Below are positions 1 to 7,650 of a stretch of 64,000 nucleotides of DNA, one piece after another. Each line of letters opens with the position of its first letter. Within the stretch, counting starts at the first letter, position 1. Made by a program: the position numbers and the translations under genes. Origin of the DNA: an uncultured Polaribacter sp. (GTDB lineage: Bacteria > Bacteroidota > Bacteroidia > Flavobacteriales > Flavobacteriaceae). Under the pieces are notes generated by a model, which was not told the origin of the DNA, ran no database searches, and worked only from the letters and a program-made list of their open reading frames with translations. The stretch lies in assembly GCF_947503875.1 (NCBI RefSeq), contig NZ_CANNFH010000008.1, positions 62,001 to 126,000 of the forward strand. Reading direction: 5' to 3'.

Positions 1-1
1 G

Positions 2-43
2 TGCTTTGTTTTAGGTTTTAGGGTTTCTAAAGACAGCACATAA
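2..43 (+). CDS. Possible C-terminal tail of an upstream gene (cut by window edge)
   Basis: One frame is open from the window edge to a TAA at 41-43, giving a 13-residue tail that ends in SKDST. It stops 12 bases before the folE start, the spacing expected of a preceding operon member. The tail is too short to identify, and the open frame could be chance. Confidence 0.3.
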   Translation, partial: CFVLGFRVSKDST

Positions 44-55
44 AAAAGACAACAA

Positions 56-754
56 ATGATTACAGAAGTAGTACTAAAAGAAAAAGAGGCAGAAAGTAAA
101 TTAAACAGTTTCTCTCACGATGAAGTTGGAGACGACCATTTATTTACAGGCTTGGAAACCCCAATGAAACCAGACGCCTTTAAAATTTCTGATGAAGAAA
201 AAAAAGAAAAAATAGCCGGTTTATTTTCTGAAATAATGGATGTAATGGGCTTAGATTTAACTGATGATTCATTAAAAGGAACTCCAAAAAGAGTCGCTAA
301 AATGTACATTGAAGAAATCTTTTCTGGGCTTAACCCTAAAAATAAACCAAAAGTAGCCTTGTTTGATAATAAGTACCAATATAACCAAATGTTGGTAGAA
401 AAAAATATTACGTTTTACTCTAATTGTGAGCATCACTTTGTACCGATTATAGGTAAAGCACATATCGCATATATTTCTTCAGGTAAAGTTATAGGTTTAT
501 CTAAATTGAATAGAATTGTACAATATTATGCTAAAAGACCTCAAGTGCAAGAGCGTTTAACCAACCAAATTGCAGAAGAATTAAAAGCAATATTAAACAC
601 GGAAGATGTAGCTGTAATTATAGATGCCAAACACTTATGTGTTTCTTCTAGAGGTATTAAAGATGATACCTCTTCTACAGTAACCTCTTTTTTTGGAGGA
701 AAATTTAATACGACAGAGAAAATTGCAGAATTACAAAACACTTTAAATTACTAA
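56..754 (+). CDS. folE: GTP cyclohydrolase I
   Basis: Converts GTP to 7,8-dihydroneopterin triphosphate, the first step of tetrahydrofolate and other pterin synthesis, in the cytoplasm. The C-terminal two thirds match the family. The zinc ligands are visible as Cys124 and His127 in the CEHH motif and Cys195 in KHLCVSSRG. The helix GLSKLNRIVQYYAKRPQVQE and a C-terminal FFGGKF are also present. At 232 residues it is in the usual range, with a roughly 40-residue acidic N-terminal extension typical of Flavobacteriia. It leads a tight + strand series that ends with a photolyase gene. Class I photolyases can bind a folate antenna cofactor, which would link the two genes (inference). Confidence 0.97.
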   Translation: MITEVVLKEKEAESKLNSFSHDEVGDDHLFTGLETPMKPDAFKISDEEKKEKIAGLFSEIMDVMGLDLTDDSLKGTPKRVAKMYIEEIFSGLNPKNKPKVALFDNKYQYNQMLVEKNITFYSNCEHHFVPIIGKAHIAYISSGKVIGLSKLNRIVQYYAKRPQVQERLTNQIAEELKAILNTEDVAVIIDAKHLCVSSRGIKDDTSSTVTSFFGGKFNTTEKIAELQNTLNY

Positions 755-756
755 TT

Positions 757-981
757 ATGGAACTAATCAAAAGAGCAGAAGAGTTTGAAACTAGAAAAAT
801 GAGGTTTCCAACAACAAGCGACAGAATTTTAGCCGCTAGAGAAGCAAAAGAGTTAATTTTAAGTTTAAACGAAATCTATAAGAAAACTAAAGATGCTAAA
901 CTTATGGATATAATGAAAAGGTTAACCGCAATAAAACAACGTATAGAAAAACGTTTAAAAGGAAAACCACTAACAGCTTAA
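757..981 (+). CDS. Small conserved helical protein, tandem copy A
   Basis: A 74-residue, highly charged, probably all-helical protein of unknown function, starting two bases after the folE stop. It is a paralogue of the next gene. By hand alignment without gaps about 49 of 71 positions are identical, including TTSDRILA, the MKRLTA core and the basic end IEKRLKGKP. No signal peptide, membrane segment or cysteine is seen. The lysine-rich C-terminus would suit nucleic-acid or acidic-partner binding, but that is a guess. Retention of both copies in an operon with real divergence suggests both are translated. Confidence 0.85.
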   Translation: MELIKRAEEFETRKMRFPTTSDRILAAREAKELILSLNEIYKKTKDAKLMDIMKRLTAIKQRIEKRLKGKPLTA

Positions 982-1065
982 AATAGAAATAATTCAGTTT
1001 TTTATTGCTAGTTTAACTTTTATATCTATATTGGAAAAATTATAAAATTAGACACGTTAAATAGA

Positions 1066-1281
1066 ATGAATTTATTAGAAAGAGCTGTAGAATTTGAAAA
1101 TAGAAAGTTTTCATTTAAAACCACAAGTGATAGAATTTTAGCATCTAGAGAAGTAAAAGCACTTATTCTAGAGCTAAATGAAGTATATAAACAAGAAAAA
1201 GATCCAGAAATTATGGATCAAATGAAGCGCTTAACAGCTGTTAAACAGAAAATAGAAAAGCGCTTGAAAGGAAGACCTTAA
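1066..1281 (+). CDS. Small conserved helical protein, tandem copy B
   Basis: A 71-residue paralogue of the preceding gene, with the same layout: an N-terminal RAxEFExRK stretch, the TTSDRILA motif, a charged middle and a basic IEKRLKGRP end. It lies 84 bases after copy A, so it may have its own promoter. The SDR gene starts six bases after its stop. The substitutions between the copies are mostly conservative, which argues for selection on both. The function is unknown, and I do not recognise a named domain. Confidence 0.85.
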   Translation: MNLLERAVEFENRKFSFKTTSDRILASREVKALILELNEVYKQEKDPEIMDQMKRLTAVKQKIEKRLKGRP

Positions 1282-1287
1282 AAGCAC

Positions 1288-1971
1288 ATGAAAAATATAG
1301 TAATCGTAGGAGGAAGTAAAGGAATTGGACAAGCTATTGTAAATTCTTTAGTTGAAAACAACAGAATTATAAATATTAGTAGATCAGAACCTTCACTTTC
1401 TCATGCGAACTTAACACACATATCTTGTGATGTTATAAGCGATGACTTACCAGAAATAGATGCTATAGATACTTTAATCTACTGCCCTGGTAGTATCAAC
1501 CTAAAGCCAATTGCTAGATTAAAACTAGATGATTTCAGACAAGACTTTGAAATTAATGTAATTGGAGCTGTCAAAATTATTCAGCATTTACTTACAAAAC
1601 TTAAAAACGGCAACAGTCCATCTATACTTTTATTTAGTACAGTTGCTACAAAATTAGGCATGCCTTTTCACGCAAGCGTTGCAGCCGCAAAATCTGGAGT
1701 AGAAGGAATTACCAAATCTTTAGGCGCAGAATTAGCCCCAACCATTCGTGTTAATGCGATTGCACCCACTGTTACAGATACAGATTTAGCATCTAAACTT
1801 TTAAGAAATGAACGTATGATAGAAAATATCACAGAACGTCATCCACTTAAAAAGTTTTTAAAACCAGAAGAAGTTGCAGATTTAGCTACATTTTTAGTTT
1901 CTGATAAAGCAAAATCTATTTCAGGGCAAATTTTTGAGCTAGACTGCGGAATTGTAAATTTCAAAATTTAA
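1288..1971 (+). CDS. Short-chain dehydrogenase/reductase with altered catalytic Tyr
   Basis: A classical SDR-fold protein of 227 residues. The Rossmann glycine motif GGSKGIG is at residues 8-14, Asn90 lies in the EINVIGA helix, the catalytic-type Ser117 is in LLFSTVA, and Lys135 is in AAAKSG. In the usual YxxxK pair the tyrosine position is Val131, so the normal proton donor is missing. His128 is close by and could substitute, or the protein may be a binding or non-reductase member. The C-terminal SGQIFELDCG is typical of the fold. The substrate is unknown. It sits in the folE-to-photolyase operon and ends four bases before the peroxidase gene. Confidence 0.88.
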   Translation: MKNIVIVGGSKGIGQAIVNSLVENNRIINISRSEPSLSHANLTHISCDVISDDLPEIDAIDTLIYCPGSINLKPIARLKLDDFRQDFEINVIGAVKIIQHLLTKLKNGNSPSILLFSTVATKLGMPFHASVAAAKSGVEGITKSLGAELAPTIRVNAIAPTVTDTDLASKLLRNERMIENITERHPLKKFLKPEEVADLATFLVSDKAKSISGQIFELDCGIVNFKI

Positions 1972-1975
1972 AAAC

Positions 1976-2449
1976 ATGGCAAATATCTACGATATTAATA
2001 TCAATAGCTTACAAAATAAAGCTATTGACTTAACTGAATACAAGAATAAATACATCTTATTTGTAAATGTAGCCTCTAAATGTGGGTTTACATCTCAGTA
2101 TAGAGATTTGGAAGAATTGTATCAGAAATATAAAGAAAATTTAATGATTATAGGTTCTCCTTGCAATCAATTTGGTAGTCAAGAACCTGGAACCTCAGAA
2201 GACATTGAAGCGTTTTGCAAAGTTAACTTTGGAGTTACTTTTTTAATGACAGAAAAAATAGACGTTAAAGGAAGTAAACAGCACCCAGTATACACCTGGT
2301 TAACAGAGAAAAGTTTAAATGGTGTAAAAAGTTCTTCTGTAAAATGGAATTTTCAAAAATATTTGGTAGCACCTGATGGCCAATTTGTAGATTATTATTT
2401 TTCTATTACAAAGCCAATGAGCTCTAAAATCACAAAACACCTAATCTAA
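1976..2449 (+). CDS. Glutathione peroxidase family thiol peroxidase
   Basis: Reduces hydroperoxides in the cytoplasm. Bacterial members of this family usually take electrons from thioredoxin rather than glutathione. The 157 residues show the full active site: Cys36 in VASKCGFT in place of selenocysteine, Gln65 in CNQFGSQEPG, and Trp124-Asn125 in WNFQKYLV. No signal peptide is seen. Its position between the SDR and a small protein in an operon ending with photolyase fits a role against photo-oxidative stress. Confidence 0.95.
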   Translation: MANIYDININSLQNKAIDLTEYKNKYILFVNVASKCGFTSQYRDLEELYQKYKENLMIIGSPCNQFGSQEPGTSEDIEAFCKVNFGVTFLMTEKIDVKGSKQHPVYTWLTEKSLNGVKSSSVKWNFQKYLVAPDGQFVDYYFSITKPMSSKITKHLI

Positions 2450-2454
2450 AAAAT

Positions 2455-2628
2455 ATGTTTGGTTTATTTAAAAAAAAGTCTGAAGTTGATAAGCTGCAAG
2501 ACAAATACAAGAAATTAATGGAAGAAGCATACAAACTGCAGTCCATTAATAGAACAGATAGCGATGCAAAATACAAAGAAGCAGACGATATTTTAAAGCA
2601 AATAGAAAGCTTACAATCAAAATCTTAA
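2455..2628 (+). CDS. 57-residue coiled-coil-like small protein (Lacal_2735-type)
   Basis: A 57-residue ORF that begins MFGLFKKKSEVDKLQ and ends IESLQSKS. Its stop codon abuts the next ATG at 2629, and its start follows the peroxidase stop by five bases. It is predicted to be helical, with leucine/isoleucine heptad-like spacing and many charged residues. From memory it resembles the small flavobacterial family annotated as Lacal_2735 (DUF6435), whose function is unknown. Tight packing on both sides and sensible codon use support translation. It is shorter than many automatic gene-length cut-offs. Confidence 0.85.
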   Translation: MFGLFKKKSEVDKLQDKYKKLMEEAYKLQSINRTDSDAKYKEADDILKQIESLQSKS

Positions 2629-3090
2629 ATGAAACAAGTAAAAATTACCTTACTTTTTTTAATACTAAATTTTGGCGGTTTGGGTTTGGGTAGTTTTTTA
2701 ATGAATAATGGCCCATTATCTGTTTGGTATAGTAACTTAGATAAAGCTCCTTGGACACCACCAGGTATTGTTTTTGGCATTGCTTGGACGCTGATAATGA
2801 TTTGTTTTTCTATTTATTTGGGCAAATTGTTCTTAAAATCGAACACTTCTAAAAATAAATTTTTATTTCTATTCCAATTTATCTTAAACGTAAGTTGGAA
2901 TTTTGTTTTTTTTAATCAGCATCAGGTCTTTCTAGGATTCATAAATATCATTCTACTAACTGTATTTATATTTCTATATTTTTTTAAATTTAGCACAGCT
3001 ACAAAAAATTATAAGTTTTTATTACTTCCATATATGATATGGCTATGTATAGCAACATCTTTAAATTTTTATATTCTAATACACAACTAA
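2629..3090 (+). CDS. tspO: TspO/MBR family tryptophan-rich sensory protein
   Basis: An integral membrane protein that binds porphyrins and related ligands. Bacterial homologues modulate photosynthesis-gene or stress responses to light and oxygen. The 153 residues form five hydrophobic helices, with the family signature around residues 35-60 (APWTPPGIVFGIAWT) and the conserved WNFVFF segment in the fourth helix region. The start is fixed by direct contact with the preceding stop codon. Co-location with photolyase and peroxidase supports a light or porphyrin-stress role (inference). Confidence 0.93.
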   Translation: MKQVKITLLFLILNFGGLGLGSFLMNNGPLSVWYSNLDKAPWTPPGIVFGIAWTLIMICFSIYLGKLFLKSNTSKNKFLFLFQFILNVSWNFVFFNQHQVFLGFINIILLTVFIFLYFFKFSTATKNYKFLLLPYMIWLCIATSLNFYILIHN

Positions 3091-3094
3091 CAGC

Positions 3095-3553
3095 ATGCAC
3101 AAACTACATAAAACACAAAAAGTACCTATTTCTTTGCAAGAGGCATGGGACTTTTTAAAAAGTCCAAAAAATTTAGAGAAAATGACACCCAAAGAAATGG
3201 GGTTTAAAATTATTGATGGCGCAGATAGAGAAACCTATGCAGGGCAATTAATCACATATCAAGTTACACCTCTATTAGGCATTAAAACCAAGTGGATATC
3301 TAAAATTACACAGGTAAAACATTTAAGTCACTTTACAGATGAACAATTGTCTGGGCCATATGCTTTATGGCATCACACACATTTTATAAAAGAAATTGAT
3401 GGTGGTGTAGAAATGGAAGATTTAATTTATTATAAAGTTCCGTTTGGCTTCTTAGGCAGATTAATACACCCTATTATAGTAAAACCTCAATTGGAAAAAA
3501 TATTCGAATTTAGAAGTAAAAAGTTAATAGAACTTTTTGGAGAATTTAAGTAG
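3095..3553 (+). CDS. SRPBCC (START-like) domain protein
   Basis: A 152-residue soluble protein with the helix-grip fold signature: an N-terminal beta strand followed by QEAWDFLKSPKNLEKMTP and a C-terminal long helix ending in KKLIELFGEF. Such domains bind hydrophobic ligands in a deep cavity. Single-domain versions next to photolyase genes are common in Flavobacteriia, but I know of no assigned ligand. It begins four bases after tspO and ends two bases before the photolyase gene, so co-translation is likely. Confidence 0.85.
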   Translation: MHKLHKTQKVPISLQEAWDFLKSPKNLEKMTPKEMGFKIIDGADRETYAGQLITYQVTPLLGIKTKWISKITQVKHLSHFTDEQLSGPYALWHHTHFIKEIDGGVEMEDLIYYKVPFGFLGRLIHPIIVKPQLEKIFEFRSKKLIELFGEFK

Positions 3554-3555
3554 TT

Positions 3556-4860
3556 ATGAGTAAAAAAGTAAATATTTTTTGGTTTAGAAGAGATTTAAGG
3601 TTGGACGATAATGTTGGGTTTTACAATGCCTTAAAAGGCGAAAATCCAGTATTGCCTATTTTTATTTTCGACAAAGAAATTTTAGACAAATTACCTGAAG
3701 ATGATGCCCGTGTAAATTTCATTTTTGATACTTTACAAAAAATGAGAACAATATTGCAAAACGAGCACAACAGTGATTTAGCAATGTATTATGGTAATCC
3801 AGAAGAAGTATACAAAAAACTAATTAAAGCGTATGAAATTGAAACTGTTTTTACAAACAGAGATTACGAACCTTATGCAACCAATAGAGATTCAAAAATT
3901 GAAAAACTTTTAAATAGCAATACTATTCAATTCAAGACTTTTAAAGACCAAGTAATTTTTGAAAAAGACGAAGTTGTAAAAAAAGATGGTAATCCTTACG
4001 TGGTGTACACACCTTATATGAAGGTCTGGAAAGAGCAATTTAAAAGTTATAACTTAGATATTTTTTATACCAATTCTTACTTAAGCAACACCCTACAAAA
4101 TAAAGAATTACCTAACGTTACTTTGGCGGAAATGGGATTCAAAGAAGCATCACAAAAAATAGAAACCTTTACAGTTACCCCTAGTCTAATTCAAGAATAT
4201 GAAGATACCAGAAACTTTCCTGCACAAGATAGCACCTCTAAACTTGGTCCTCATCTAAGATTTGGAACTGTTTCTGTTCGACAAATGGTTAAAAAAGCAG
4301 TAGCAGAAGAAAATGAAATCTTTTGGCAAGAATTGATATGGAGAGAGTTTTTTATGCAAATACTTTGGCATTTTCCAGACACTTCTAAACAAGCATTTAA
4401 ATCTAAATATGATAGAATTGAATGGCGCAATAATGAAGAAGAATTTAAAAAATGGTGTAATGGACAAACAGGTTACCCTTTTGTAGATGCTGGTATGCGC
4501 CAACTAAATAAAACTGGGTTTATGCACAATCGTGTAAGAATGCTAGTGGGCAGTTTTCTGTGCAAACATTTACTAATAGATTGGAGATGGGGAGAAGCCT
4601 ATTTTGCAGAGAAACTGCATGATTATGAAATGGCTAGCAATGTGGGTAATTGGCAATGGGTTGCTGGTTCTGGGGTAGATGCTGCACCTTATTTTAGAAT
4701 ATTTAATCCAACCACACAAATTAAAAAATTTGATAAAGATTTAGCCTATATTAAAAAATGGGTTCCAGAGTTTCAAGAACTCACTTATGCAAAAGAAATA
4801 GTAGAACATAAAATGGCTAGAGAACGTTGTTTGAGTGCCTACAAAGAAGCCTTAAATTAA
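3556..4860 (+). CDS. phrB: Cryptochrome/photolyase family protein, probably class I CPD photolyase
   Basis: Repairs UV-induced pyrimidine dimers using light and FADH-. The N-terminal Rossmann-like antenna domain (about residues 1-130) starts with FWFRRDLRLDDN. The helical FAD-binding domain (about 200-434) carries WREFFMQILWHFP, GYPFVDAGMRQL and NVGNWQWVAGSGVDAAPYFRIFNP. Its tryptophans suit the electron-transfer chain. At 434 residues it is slightly shorter than E. coli PhrB (472). A cryptochrome-only signalling role cannot be excluded without structure-based alignment. It is the last gene of the operon and is followed by a terminator about 100 bases downstream. Confidence 0.95.
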   Translation: MSKKVNIFWFRRDLRLDDNVGFYNALKGENPVLPIFIFDKEILDKLPEDDARVNFIFDTLQKMRTILQNEHNSDLAMYYGNPEEVYKKLIKAYEIETVFTNRDYEPYATNRDSKIEKLLNSNTIQFKTFKDQVIFEKDEVVKKDGNPYVVYTPYMKVWKEQFKSYNLDIFYTNSYLSNTLQNKELPNVTLAEMGFKEASQKIETFTVTPSLIQEYEDTRNFPAQDSTSKLGPHLRFGTVSVRQMVKKAVAEENEIFWQELIWREFFMQILWHFPDTSKQAFKSKYDRIEWRNNEEEFKKWCNGQTGYPFVDAGMRQLNKTGFMHNRVRMLVGSFLCKHLLIDWRWGEAYFAEKLHDYEMASNVGNWQWVAGSGVDAAPYFRIFNPTTQIKKFDKDLAYIKKWVPEFQELTYAKEIVEHKMARERCLSAYKEALN

Positions 4861-4960
4861 TAAAACAATCCTAAATCTAATATTTATTACAACATTTACC
4901 ATTAAAACAACGTTAAAGAACTAATTTTTAATTACATACTAAAACTTTTATTATTCTTGT

Positions 4961-4996
4961 TAAAAAGCCTCTATATTTTTAGGGGCTTTTTGTTTT
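4961..4996 (+). terminator. Rho-independent terminator of the folE-phrB operon
   Basis: A hairpin with arms AAAAAGCC(T)C and G(G)GGCTTTTT around an AT-rich loop, followed by T-rich sequence. It lies about 100 bases past the photolyase stop and before tRNA-Thr. Confidence 0.75.
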
Positions 4997-5077
4997 AAAA
5001 AAAGTAATTTTTCTTTAGGTAAAAACCAAATAATGTATTTAATTTGCCCTCGTTAAAATTAACGTTTTAGCACAAAT

Positions 5078-5151
5078 GCCGATGTAGCTCAGCTGGCTAG
5101 AGCAGCTGATTTGTAATCAGCAGGTCGGGGGTTCGAGTCCCTTCATCGGCT
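5078..5151 (+). tRNA. tRNA-Thr (anticodon TGT)
   Basis: The acceptor stem is GCCGATG paired with CATCGGC. The anticodon stem is GCTGA/TCAGC around the loop TTTGTAA, which gives anticodon TGT at 5112-5114. The T-arm sequence GTTCGAGTCC is present. CCA is not encoded: the sequence continues TCTTTT after the discriminator T. A strong terminator follows ten bases later. Confidence 0.97.
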
Positions 5152-5160
5152 CTTTTAAGA

Positions 5161-5190
5161 AAGCTTCAATTTATATTGAAGCTTTTTTTT
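5161..5190 (+). terminator. Terminator after tRNA-Thr
   Basis: A perfect 10-bp hairpin, AAGCTTCAAT/ATTGAAGCTT with a TTAT loop (5161-5184), followed by a run of T residues. Confidence 0.92.
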
Positions 5191-5323
5191 ATGTCTTAAG
5201 ACACCTATCATTTTTAGTGTAACATAGGTAAAGACAAAGTAAATTTTAAAAACTCATATAAATATCGTTAAAATTTATATATTTACCTATATAAGTTACG
5301 GAGTAAAATTAATATTCTCTTTT

Positions 5324-5929
5324 ATGCTAATTATTGGAATTGCAGGCGGTACTGGAAGCGGAAAAACTACAGTGGTTAATCAAATTATTAAACAACTACC
5401 AACAGACGAAGTTTGTGTTATTTCACAAGATTCTTATTATAATGAAACCAACGATTTGTCTTATGAAGAAAGAACTAAAATAAATTTCGATCATCCTAGA
5501 GCAATTGATTTTCAGCTTTTAACTAAACATTTAAAAACATTAAAAACGGGTAAAAACATACAACAACCTGTCTACTCTTTTGTAACGCATAACAGAACAA
5601 AAGATACCGTAAAAACACACCCTAGAAAAGTAGTAATTGTAGAAGGTATCTTAATTTTTAATAGCACAGAATTAAGAGATTTATTTGATATTAAAATATT
5701 TGTACACGCAGAAACAGACGAGCGTTTAATTAGAAGGTTAAAGCGAGATATTACAGAAAGAGGAAGAGATATTGAAGAAGTTTTAAATAGGTATCAAACC
5801 ACTTTAAAACCAATGCACAACCAATTTATAGAACCTACAAAGAATTTTGCAGACATAATTATACCCAATGACAGGTACAATACAGTAGCTATAGATATTG
5901 TGAGGTCTGTTATTAATGAGCGCTTATAA
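5324..5929 (+). CDS. udk: Uridine kinase
   Basis: Phosphorylates uridine and cytidine in pyrimidine salvage. The P-loop GGTGSGKT is at residues 8-15, and SQDSYYNE and NFDHPRAIDF, which form the nucleoside site, follow. The lid-like RRLKRDITERGRDIEEVL is present. At 201 residues it matches the usual 200-215. The stop overlaps the start of the next gene by 14 bases, so the two are probably co-translated. Confidence 0.96.
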   Translation: MLIIGIAGGTGSGKTTVVNQIIKQLPTDEVCVISQDSYYNETNDLSYEERTKINFDHPRAIDFQLLTKHLKTLKTGKNIQQPVYSFVTHNRTKDTVKTHPRKVVIVEGILIFNSTELRDLFDIKIFVHAETDERLIRRLKRDITERGRDIEEVLNRYQTTLKPMHNQFIEPTKNFADIIIPNDRYNTVAIDIVRSVINERL

Positions 5930-6248
5930 AATGAATTTACAAATCATAAAAAATAAAAAAATTTTTAAACTTTTAACGAATGTATTCGTTATTATTTTTA
6001 TTCCATTTTTACTATGGATGCTATTTTTTGATGACAATTCTTACTTAGTGCATAGAAAGTTTGATAAAGAGATAGAAGATTTAGAAAACACCATATCATT
6101 CTACAAAACAAAAATAGCTAAAGATAAAGCTACTATAAAAAAACTAGAAGACTCTTTACAACTAGAGCGTTTTGCCAGAGAAAAATACCTAATGAAAAAA
6201 GAAAACGAAGACATTTATATTATTGAATTTGACACCATAAAAAAATAA
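5916..6248 (+). CDS. FtsB/DivIC-type septum formation protein
   Basis: A 110-residue bitopic membrane protein with a short basic cytoplasmic N-terminus, one membrane helix at about residues 19-38 (VIIFIPFLLWMLFF) and a periplasmic coiled coil (about 45-85). The typical C-terminal element FAREKYLMKKENED is present. Family members join the divisome with FtsL and FtsQ. An internal ATG at 5931 could be an alternative start that would remove the overlap with udk. Its stop overlaps the mutase small-subunit start by one base. Confidence 0.9.
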   Translation: MSAYKMNLQIIKNKKIFKLLTNVFVIIFIPFLLWMLFFDDNSYLVHRKFDKEIEDLENTISFYKTKIAKDKATIKKLEDSLQLERFAREKYLMKKENEDIYIIEFDTIKK

Positions 6249-7600
6249 TGACTAAATATCTGTTTGATGATTTTAAAGGAACTACACCTGGCGCTTGGAA
6301 ACAAAGAATTCAAGTAGATTTAAAGGGTGCAGATTATAATGAGAAATTGCTCTGGAAAACAAATGAAGGAATTACCATAAAACCTTTTTACACTAAAGAA
6401 GACAGAAAAAATCATGCTATAAAATTACCTGAAAAAGATTTTAAAATTTGCCAAACTATTAAGATTAAAGACGAATTAAAAGCCAATGCATTTGCATTAA
6501 AAAGTATTAGTACTGGTGCAACAGCCATTCAATTTATAGCAGAAACAAAATTTGATTTTACCATTTTATTAAAAGGGGTTAACTTGGATCATACTTCAAT
6601 TTATTTTAAACTAAATTTTTTAGAAGTCGATTTTATAAAAGATATCGCTTCAAAAATAAACACTGGAACTATTTTTTTTCAGTTTGATATTTTAGGCAAT
6701 TTAGCTGAAACTGGAAATTGGTATTACAATTTAAAAGAAGATTTTAATCAACTTAAAGAAATTAGTAATCTTTTAGAAAACCCTATTGTTATTAATGCAG
6801 ATTTGTACCAAAATGCAGGGGCAAATATCACACAACAATTGGCCTATGCTTTAGCACATGCCAACGAATACTTAAATTACTTTGACAACAGCATTGCAGA
6901 TAAAATTCATTTTCAATTTGCAGTGGGTAGCAACTATTTTCATGAAATTGCAAAATTAAGAGCCTTCCGTTTGCTTTGGTCTTCACTTTTAAACACCTAT
7001 AAAATTAAAGAAAAAGAAGCACACCTCTTTGTACAACCTTCACTTAGAAATAAAACAATTTACGATTATAACGTAAATATGCTCAGAACCACATCTGAAT
7101 GCATGAGTGCTGTTTTAGGCAGCGCAAATACAGTAAGTAATCTACCCTATAATGCAATTTTTGAAAATGCTAATGCATTTGGAGAACGAATTTCTAAAAA
7201 TCAGCTTTTAATCTTACAGCAAGAAAGTGGTTTTACAAACGCTCAAAATTTTACTGATGGCAGTTATTATATTGAAACATTAACACATCAATTTGCAGAA
7301 AAAGCACTACCCATTTTTAAACAAATAGAAAAAGGTGGTGGTTTTTTAAAACAACTTAAAGAAGGTAATATTCAAAAGAAAATTAAAGAAAGTGCCGTTA
7401 GAGAAGAAACACAATTCCAAAAAGAAGAGGTCTTTTTATTAGGAACTAATTTACAAGTTAGTAAAGATGATGTAATGAAAAACAACATCACAAAAGACCC
7501 TTTTCTAAAAAAAAGAAATATAAAAACACTAATTGTTCCTATAATCAAAAAAAGGCTAGCAGAAAAAATAGAACAAAAACGATTGCAACAAGAAAAGTAA
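6248..7600 (+). CDS. mutA: Methylmalonyl-CoA mutase, small (non-catalytic) subunit
   Basis: Partner of the B12-dependent large subunit, which interconverts methylmalonyl-CoA and succinyl-CoA. The 450 residues show the degenerate TIM-barrel half of the family: LFDDFKGTTPGAWKQRIQVDLKGADY at the start, then an HFQFAVGSNYFHEIAKLRAFRLLWSSL-type segment. The C-terminal cobalamin-binding domain of full-length family members is absent. It is shorter than the roughly 620-residue actinobacterial small subunit and matches the compact Bacteroidetes form. It lies 50 bases upstream of the large subunit. Confidence 0.94.
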   Translation: MTKYLFDDFKGTTPGAWKQRIQVDLKGADYNEKLLWKTNEGITIKPFYTKEDRKNHAIKLPEKDFKICQTIKIKDELKANAFALKSISTGATAIQFIAETKFDFTILLKGVNLDHTSIYFKLNFLEVDFIKDIASKINTGTIFFQFDILGNLAETGNWYYNLKEDFNQLKEISNLLENPIVINADLYQNAGANITQQLAYALAHANEYLNYFDNSIADKIHFQFAVGSNYFHEIAKLRAFRLLWSSLLNTYKIKEKEAHLFVQPSLRNKTIYDYNVNMLRTTSECMSAVLGSANTVSNLPYNAIFENANAFGERISKNQLLILQQESGFTNAQNFTDGSYYIETLTHQFAEKALPIFKQIEKGGGFLKQLKEGNIQKKIKESAVREETQFQKEEVFLLGTNLQVSKDDVMKNNITKDPFLKKRNIKTLIVPIIKKRLAEKIEQKRLQQEK

Positions 7601-7650
7601 ATAAACTTAAAAAATTAGTAAAGCCTTAGGCAACTAATTTATATCGTTTA

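Noticed and set aside
5930..6247. A cobalamin riboswitch upstream of the methylmalonyl-CoA mutase genes
   Set aside because: The region is coding for the FtsB-like protein right up to mutA, and no B12-box like sequence was seen.
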